Shown piece by piece: positions 60,427 to 64,000 of a stretch of 64,000 nucleotides of DNA. The stretch comes from Amycolatopsis solani (GTDB taxonomy: Bacteria; Actinomycetota; Actinomycetes; Mycobacteriales; Pseudonocardiaceae). Made by a program: the position numbers and the translations under genes. The number at the start of each line of letters is the position of its first letter. Position 1 is the first letter of the stretch. The notes below the pieces were generated by a model that had not been told where the DNA came from, ran no database searches, and saw only the letters and a program-made list of their open reading frames with translations. The DNA is taken from contig NZ_JAWQJT010000002.1 of assembly GCF_033441515.1 (NCBI RefSeq), positions 1,674,001 to 1,738,000 of the forward strand, read 5' to 3'.

Positions 60427-61536
60427 ATGCCCGTCGAGTTCGTCGGCATGATCGGCACCCGGGACGCGAGCGAAACCCGCCCGGCCAGGGGCCCGGTCAT
60501 CGACCCGGCCTACGTCCGGCGGTTCGCCCGGGCGCACGAAGACGGCGGGTTCGACCGCGTGCTGATCGGCTACGGCGCGGGCTGGCCCGAGGGCCAGCAG
60601 GTCGCCGCCTACGCGGCCGCGCACACCGAGCGGCTCGGCCTGCTGATCGCCCACCGGCCCGGGTTCGTCGCGCCGACGCTGGCCGCACGCGCCTTCGCCA
60701 CGCTGGACCACTTCAGCGGCGGACGCGTCGCCGTGCACACGATCACCGGCGGCAGTGACGTCGAGCAGGCCCGTGACGGCGACTACCTGACCAAGGACGA
60801 GCGGTACGAGCGCACCGACGAGTACCTGGAGGTGCTCAAGCGCGCGTGGACGTCCGGGTCCGCGTTTTCCCACCACGGCAAGCACTACCGGCTCGACGAC
60901 TACACGCCGCAGGTGCGGCCGCTGCAGAACCCGCGGATCCCGCTGTACTTCGGCGGCTCGTCCGAGGCGGCCTACCGCGTCGGCGGCAAACACGCCGACG
61001 TCTTCGCCCTGTGGGGCGAACCGCTGAAGGAGACGGCCGAACAGATCGCGTCCGTCCGGGCGGCGGCCCAGGCCGCCGGACGGCTCACCCCGCCGGGGAT
61101 CAGCGTGTCCTTCCGGCCGATCCTCGCCCCGACCGAGGAGCTGGCCTGGGAACGGGCCGAGCGGATCCTCGACACGATCACCGCGTCCGGCGCGGCCAAG
61201 GCGGCCCGCGAGTGGCGCGACGGCGGCCCGCCCACCAACGCGGGCAGCGTGCGCCTGCTCGCCGCGGCCGCGAAGGCCGACCGCCACGACCGGGCACTGT
61301 GGACGCCCACCGCCGCGGCCACCGGCGCCGCGGGCAACTCCACGGCGCTGGTGGGCACGCCCGAGACGGTGGCGCAGGCCCTGCTGGACTACGTGGACAT
61401 CGGCGTCACGACGCTGCTGATCCGCGGCTACGACCCGCTCGACGACGCCATCGACTACGGCAGGCACCTGCTGCCGCTGGTCCGTTCGGAGCTGGCCCGG
61501 CGCGACCGGCGGCCCGCCGCGGTGGCCGCCGTATGA
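60427..61536 (+). CDS. LLM-class flavin-dependent monooxygenase (alkanesulfonate monooxygenase-like)
   Basis: The 369-residue bacterial-luciferase-like TIM barrel shows FDRVLIGYGAGWPEGQQVAAYAA, LGLLIAHRPGFVAPTLAARAFATLDHFSGGRVAVHTITGG, RYERTDEYLEVLKRAWTSGSAFSHHGKHYRLDDY and IPLYFGGSSEAAYRVGGKHADVFALWGEPL in blocks, as in SsuD-type enzymes that release sulfite from sulfonates using FMNH2. ATG at 60427 after GAAAGGA. Its stop overlaps the next hydrolase gene (ATGA). Confidence 0.9.
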   Translation: MPVEFVGMIGTRDASETRPARGPVIDPAYVRRFARAHEDGGFDRVLIGYGAGWPEGQQVAAYAAAHTERLGLLIAHRPGFVAPTLAARAFATLDHFSGGRVAVHTITGGSDVEQARDGDYLTKDERYERTDEYLEVLKRAWTSGSAFSHHGKHYRLDDYTPQVRPLQNPRIPLYFGGSSEAAYRVGGKHADVFALWGEPLKETAEQIASVRAAAQAAGRLTPPGISVSFRPILAPTEELAWERAERILDTITASGAAKAAREWRDGGPPTNAGSVRLLAAAAKADRHDRALWTPTAAATGAAGNSTALVGTPETVAQALLDYVDIGVTTLLIRGYDPLDDAIDYGRHLLPLVRSELARRDRRPAAVAAV

Positions 61537-62204
61537 CGCTCGCCGGCCCGCTGCACTGGGCTCCGCCCGAGGGCGTGACCGTCCGCGGCACGGTCGTGCT
61601 GCTGCCCGGCCGCGGCGAGCACCCCGGCGTCTACGCCCGGCTGGGCGCCCGCCTGGCGTTCGACGGCTACCGGGTCACCGCGGTGGCCTCCGCGGCCGAG
61701 GTCGAGGGCGCGATCCGCGGGGGCCCGGTCCCGGTGGTCCTGCTCGGCCACGACACCGGCGCGATCCGGGCGCTGGCGCTCGCCGCCGAGCTGCCGGTGC
61801 ACGCGGTGGTGGCCGCGGGCCTGCCGTTGTCGGCCGAGCACGCCGCCTTCCGGACCTGGGAGGAGGAGCTCGACGCGCGGACGGCGTGCCCGGTGCACCG
61901 CACCCTGCTCGAGGCCGACGACCGGCTGGACCGCGGCGCGCTGCTCGCCGACCCCGCCGACCTCCCGGTCGTGATCCCGCAGAGCCCGGTGCTCGTGCTC
62001 CACGGCGGCGCGGACGCGGTCGCCGGCCCGAAGGCCGCCCGCGCCTTCGCCGAAATGCTGCCGTCGGGCCGGTTCGTGCTGGTCGACAGTGGCCGGCACG
62101 ACGTGCTCAACGACGTCGCCCACCGCAGCGTGGCCGCCGAGATCGTCCAGTTCCTGGAGTGGCTGCGCGCCGGGACGCGCGGGCCGGTCCTGGTGCGGGG
62201 ATGA
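61533..62204 (+). CDS. Alpha/beta hydrolase in the organosulfur cluster
   Basis: The 223-residue protein shows GTVVLLPGRGEHPGVYARLG, a nucleophile region LLGHDTGAIRALALAAEL (Asp instead of Ser at the elbow position GHDTG), an acid in VLVLHGGADAVAGP and SGRHDVLND with the His. The elbow GHDTG is like that of haloalkane-dehalogenase-type enzymes. Starts inside the LLM stop, so co-translated with it. Role probably in processing the same substrate. Confidence 0.8.
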   Translation: MTLAGPLHWAPPEGVTVRGTVVLLPGRGEHPGVYARLGARLAFDGYRVTAVASAAEVEGAIRGGPVPVVLLGHDTGAIRALALAAELPVHAVVAAGLPLSAEHAAFRTWEEELDARTACPVHRTLLEADDRLDRGALLADPADLPVVIPQSPVLVLHGGADAVAGPKAARAFAEMLPSGRFVLVDSGRHDVLNDVAHRSVAAEIVQFLEWLRAGTRGPVLVRG

Positions 62205-62212
62205 TGGCGGGC

Positions 62213-62635
62213 ATGCGCATCTCGGCCAGGGCGGACTACGCGATCAGGGTGCTGCTGGAGCTCGCCGCGGACACCTCGCGGCCGATCACCTGCGAAGCCG
62301 TCGCGTCCACCCAGGGCATCCCGGCCCGGTTCATCAAGGCGGTCATGCGGGACCTGCGCCAAGCCGGGCTGGTCCGCAGCCAGCGCGGCTGCGAGGGCGG
62401 CTACTGGCTGGCCAGGCCGGCCGGAGAGGTGACCGTGCGGGACGCCGTCGTCGCCGTCGACGGCGAGTTCCTCTCCGTCCGCGGCGAACCGCGGCCCGCG
62501 CTGGCCTACCACGGCACCGCCGCCGGGCTGACCCCGTTCTGGTCCGGTGTCGAAGCCGGCCTGGACGCGCTGCTCCGCGCGACGACGCTCGCCGACCTGC
62601 TCACCGGCGCGGCCGCGGCCCGCGTCGCCACCTGA
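62213..62635 (+). CDS. Rrf2 family transcriptional regulator
   Basis: ATG at 62213 matches the usual MRISxRADYA start; in-frame ATGs at 62201 and 62204 overlap the hydrolase stop. The 140-residue protein has MRISARADYAIRVLLELAAD, TQGIPARFIKAVMRDLRQAGLVRSQRGCEGGYWLARPAGEVTVRDAVVAVDGE broken at the wing. The three Fe-S cysteines of IscR/NsrR types are not present as a cluster. Related Rrf2 proteins such as CymR control sulfur genes, so it probably regulates this cluster. Confidence 0.88.
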   Translation: MRISARADYAIRVLLELAADTSRPITCEAVASTQGIPARFIKAVMRDLRQAGLVRSQRGCEGGYWLARPAGEVTVRDAVVAVDGEFLSVRGEPRPALAYHGTAAGLTPFWSGVEAGLDALLRATTLADLLTGAAAARVAT

Positions 62636-62645
62636 AGGGACTTCC

Positions 62646-63074
62646 ATGAGCGACCTCTGGCACCAGCCGCTGCGCCACATCCGCGGCGCCGACCTGACCG
62701 GCGACACCAACCAGACGACCGGGATGAAGCGCCTGGAGGCCATCTCCGGCAAGACCGTCGGGTCGTCGAAGGTGTGGATGGGCGAGACGCACGTCGCGCC
62801 GGTGACCAACTCCGGCGACCACCACCACGGCGAGGCCGAGACCGCGATCTACGTCAAGTCGGGCCACCCGGTGTTCGTCTTCGCCGACGGCGACGAGGAA
62901 ATCCGCATCGAAACCGGGCCCGGCGACTACATCTTCGTGCCGCCGTACGTGCCGCACCGCGAGGAGAACCCGACCGACGAAGAGGCGGTGGTCATCATCG
63001 CGCGCAGCAGCCAGGAGGGCATCGTGGTCAACCTGCCGAGCCTGTGGTCCCCGGTCGACGTGCCCGAGGACTGA
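62646..63074 (+). CDS. Cupin domain protein
   Basis: The 142-residue protein has cupin metal-ligand motif 1 in SGDHHHGEAETAIYVKSGHPVF and motif 2 in GPGDYIFVPPYVPHREENP. ATG at 62646 after GAAGGGA. Eleven bases after the Rrf2 gene and three before the DsbA-like gene, so one operon. Could be a small metal-dependent dioxygenase or isomerase; substrate unknown. Confidence 0.87.
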   Translation: MSDLWHQPLRHIRGADLTGDTNQTTGMKRLEAISGKTVGSSKVWMGETHVAPVTNSGDHHHGEAETAIYVKSGHPVFVFADGDEEIRIETGPGDYIFVPPYVPHREENPTDEEAVVIIARSSQEGIVVNLPSLWSPVDVPED

Positions 63075-63077
63075 GGC

Positions 63078-63803
63078 GTGCCGCTCGACGTCGTCGAATA
63101 CACCGATCCCGCCTGCCCGTGGGCGTGGGGATCGGAACCGAAGTTCCGCCGCCTGCGCGCGGAACTGCCCGGCGCCCGGTGGCGCCGGGTCTTCGGCATC
63201 CTCTTCGACGACGACGAGGACCCCGCGCCGGATCCGGCCGCGGAAGCCGCGTGGTACGCGAAGTTCATCGACGGCGTCACCGAGCACACCGGCGCCCCCA
63301 AGCCGCCCCGCCTCGCCTGGGTCGCCCGGACGAGCTGGCCGGCCTCACTGGCCGCGAAAGCCGCTGAGGCACAAGGGGAAACCGTCGCCGAGCAGGTGCT
63401 GTGGCGGCTGCGCGAGACGACGTTCGTGCGCGGTACCCCGGCCGACGACACCGAGCGCGTGCTCGCCGCGGTCACCGGCGTTCCCGGCCTCGACCTCGAG
63501 GCGTTGCGCGCCGCCATGACGAGCGACGAGGTCCGTCAGGCCGTGCGTGACGACTGGCGCGAAACGCGGAACCCGTGCCCGGAAGTCCTCGACATCACCG
63601 CGCCCGGCCCGCACAGCGGCCGCGCGAAGCACCTCGAACACCACGTCCGCTACGCCCTGCCCACACTGACCTTCACCGGTCCCGGCGGCCGGTTCGTCGT
63701 CCCCGGCTGGCGTCCGCTCGGCGAATACTTCGACGCCGCACGGGCCGCGACGGTCCACAGTGGATCTCTTCCCGGCTCGTGGGAACCCGCGCGGGAGCGT
63801 TGA
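63078..63803 (+). CDS. DsbA family protein (2-hydroxychromene isomerase/FrnE-like)
   Basis: The 241-residue protein begins MPLDVVEYTDPACPWAWGSEPKFRRL, the thioredoxin-fold start of DsbA/FrnE-type proteins. The active site is CPWAW, so the second Cys of CxxC is lost, as in many cytoplasmic members. The remainder is helical with WRETRNPCPEVL and a late VRYALPTLTFTGPGGRFVVPGW. GTG start at 63078. Fits a redox or glutathione-type helper in the sulfur operon. Contains a TCCACAGTGGA palindrome at 63754. Confidence 0.85.
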   Translation: MPLDVVEYTDPACPWAWGSEPKFRRLRAELPGARWRRVFGILFDDDEDPAPDPAAEAAWYAKFIDGVTEHTGAPKPPRLAWVARTSWPASLAAKAAEAQGETVAEQVLWRLRETTFVRGTPADDTERVLAAVTGVPGLDLEALRAAMTSDEVRQAVRDDWRETRNPCPEVLDITAPGPHSGRAKHLEHHVRYALPTLTFTGPGGRFVVPGWRPLGEYFDAARAATVHSGSLPGSWEPARER

Positions 63804-63904
63804 CTCTCCCCGGGCGCCGGGGAAAATAGACACATGCCGGTGACAGATTAGCCCGGCCCCCACCACCGATCCTCCGCGCCCGATACCGCATTGGGGAGTT
63901 CCAC

Positions 63905-64000
63905 ATGCCCTCGAAACCCCGGCTCGCCCTGCTCGTGGCCGCGCTGCTCGGCCTCACCGCGCTCACGGCGTGCGGAACGTCCACTTCGGACGCTTCCGGC
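63905..64000 (+). CDS. Lipoprotein, probably ABC transporter substrate-binding protein (partial, N-terminus)
   Basis: Only 32 residues are in the window: MPSKPRLALLVAALLGLTAL then TACGTSTSDASG. This is a lipoprotein signal with lipobox LTAC and a Ser/Thr-rich linker, typical of solute-binding proteins. Position after the organosulfur genes suggests a sulfonate or similar uptake system. The gene continues beyond the right edge. Confidence 0.75.
   Translation, partial: MPSKPRLALLVAALLGLTALTACGTSTSDASG

Noticed and set aside
1..64000. CRISPR array, intact prophage or polyketide/peptide biosynthetic cluster
   Set aside because: No regularly spaced repeats, no phage structural genes and no synthase modules are present. 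Single monooxygenase and oxidase genes do not make a cluster.

Overview
The window is chromosomal DNA from a high-GC actinomycete, most likely Amycolatopsis or a close relative in the Pseudonocardiaceae. Support: the gene order rel-apt-secF-secD-yajC-ruvB-ruvA-ruvC-yebC-pdxT...pdxS...pimA-acyltransferase-pgsA-HIT-thrS (the arrangement known from mycobacteria and relatives), a phosphatidylinositol-mannoside lipid operon, an SsgA-family sporulation/division gene, frequent GTG starts with 1-4 base stop/start overlaps, and strong GC bias at third codon positions. The genus is an inference from general knowledge, not a measurement.

Layout. 1-3.2 kb: start of an enoyl-CoA hydratase, an alpha/beta hydrolase, and an unrecognised pair (membrane protein plus small coiled-coil protein) sharing a short ITQTG motif. 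3.4-24.2 kb: conserved housekeeping core: stringent response (rel), purine salvage (apt), protein export (secDF-yajC), Holliday-junction processing (ruvABC), yebC, vitamin B6 synthesis (pdxT, pdxS), an EF-G paralogue and an XdhC-like gene. An azlDC / XRE-cupin / TIR block sits between pdxT and pdxS. 24.2-33.9 kb: three tandem copies of a tiny gene, a LemA-like membrane protein, phosphatidylinositol mannoside synthesis (pimA, acyltransferase, pgsA), a MarR regulator, HIT, thrS, a nitroreductase and a sugar transferase. 34.6-35.9 kb: four tRNA genes around an SsgA-like gene.

35.9-50.2 kb is accessory and partly decayed: a frameshifted tyrosine integrase directly downstream of a tRNA-Val, an lsr2 fragment, an IS5-like transposase fragment, an F420-dependent reductase pseudogene, a frameshifted hydrolase, a frameshifted deazaflavin nitroreductase, and small regulator/oxidoreductase units (ArsR, AraC, TetR, SDR, MDR). 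In this zone lies a large NLR-like gene (N-terminal RHIM/PP-type amyloid-like motif, NACHT ATPase, membrane segments, seven WD40 units) whose reading frame is interrupted at a run of nine G.

50.5-64 kb: redox enzymes with their own LysR or MarR regulators, a Tat-exported metallophosphoesterase with a LamG-like domain, an FAD monooxygenase, and a probable organosulfur-use cluster (DszC-like acyl-CoA dehydrogenase, divergent LLM monooxygenase, alpha/beta hydrolase, Rrf2 regulator, cupin, DsbA-like protein, lipoprotein) that runs off the right edge.

The best candidates for little-described biology are (i) the XRE-cupin/TIR pair inside the pdx locus, (ii) the NACHT-WD40 gene with its amyloid-like motif and G-tract, (iii) the motif-sharing pair at 1.2-3.2 kb, and (iv) the triplicated small genes at 24.2-25.0 kb. 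No CRISPR array, intact prophage or large biosynthetic gene cluster is visible.
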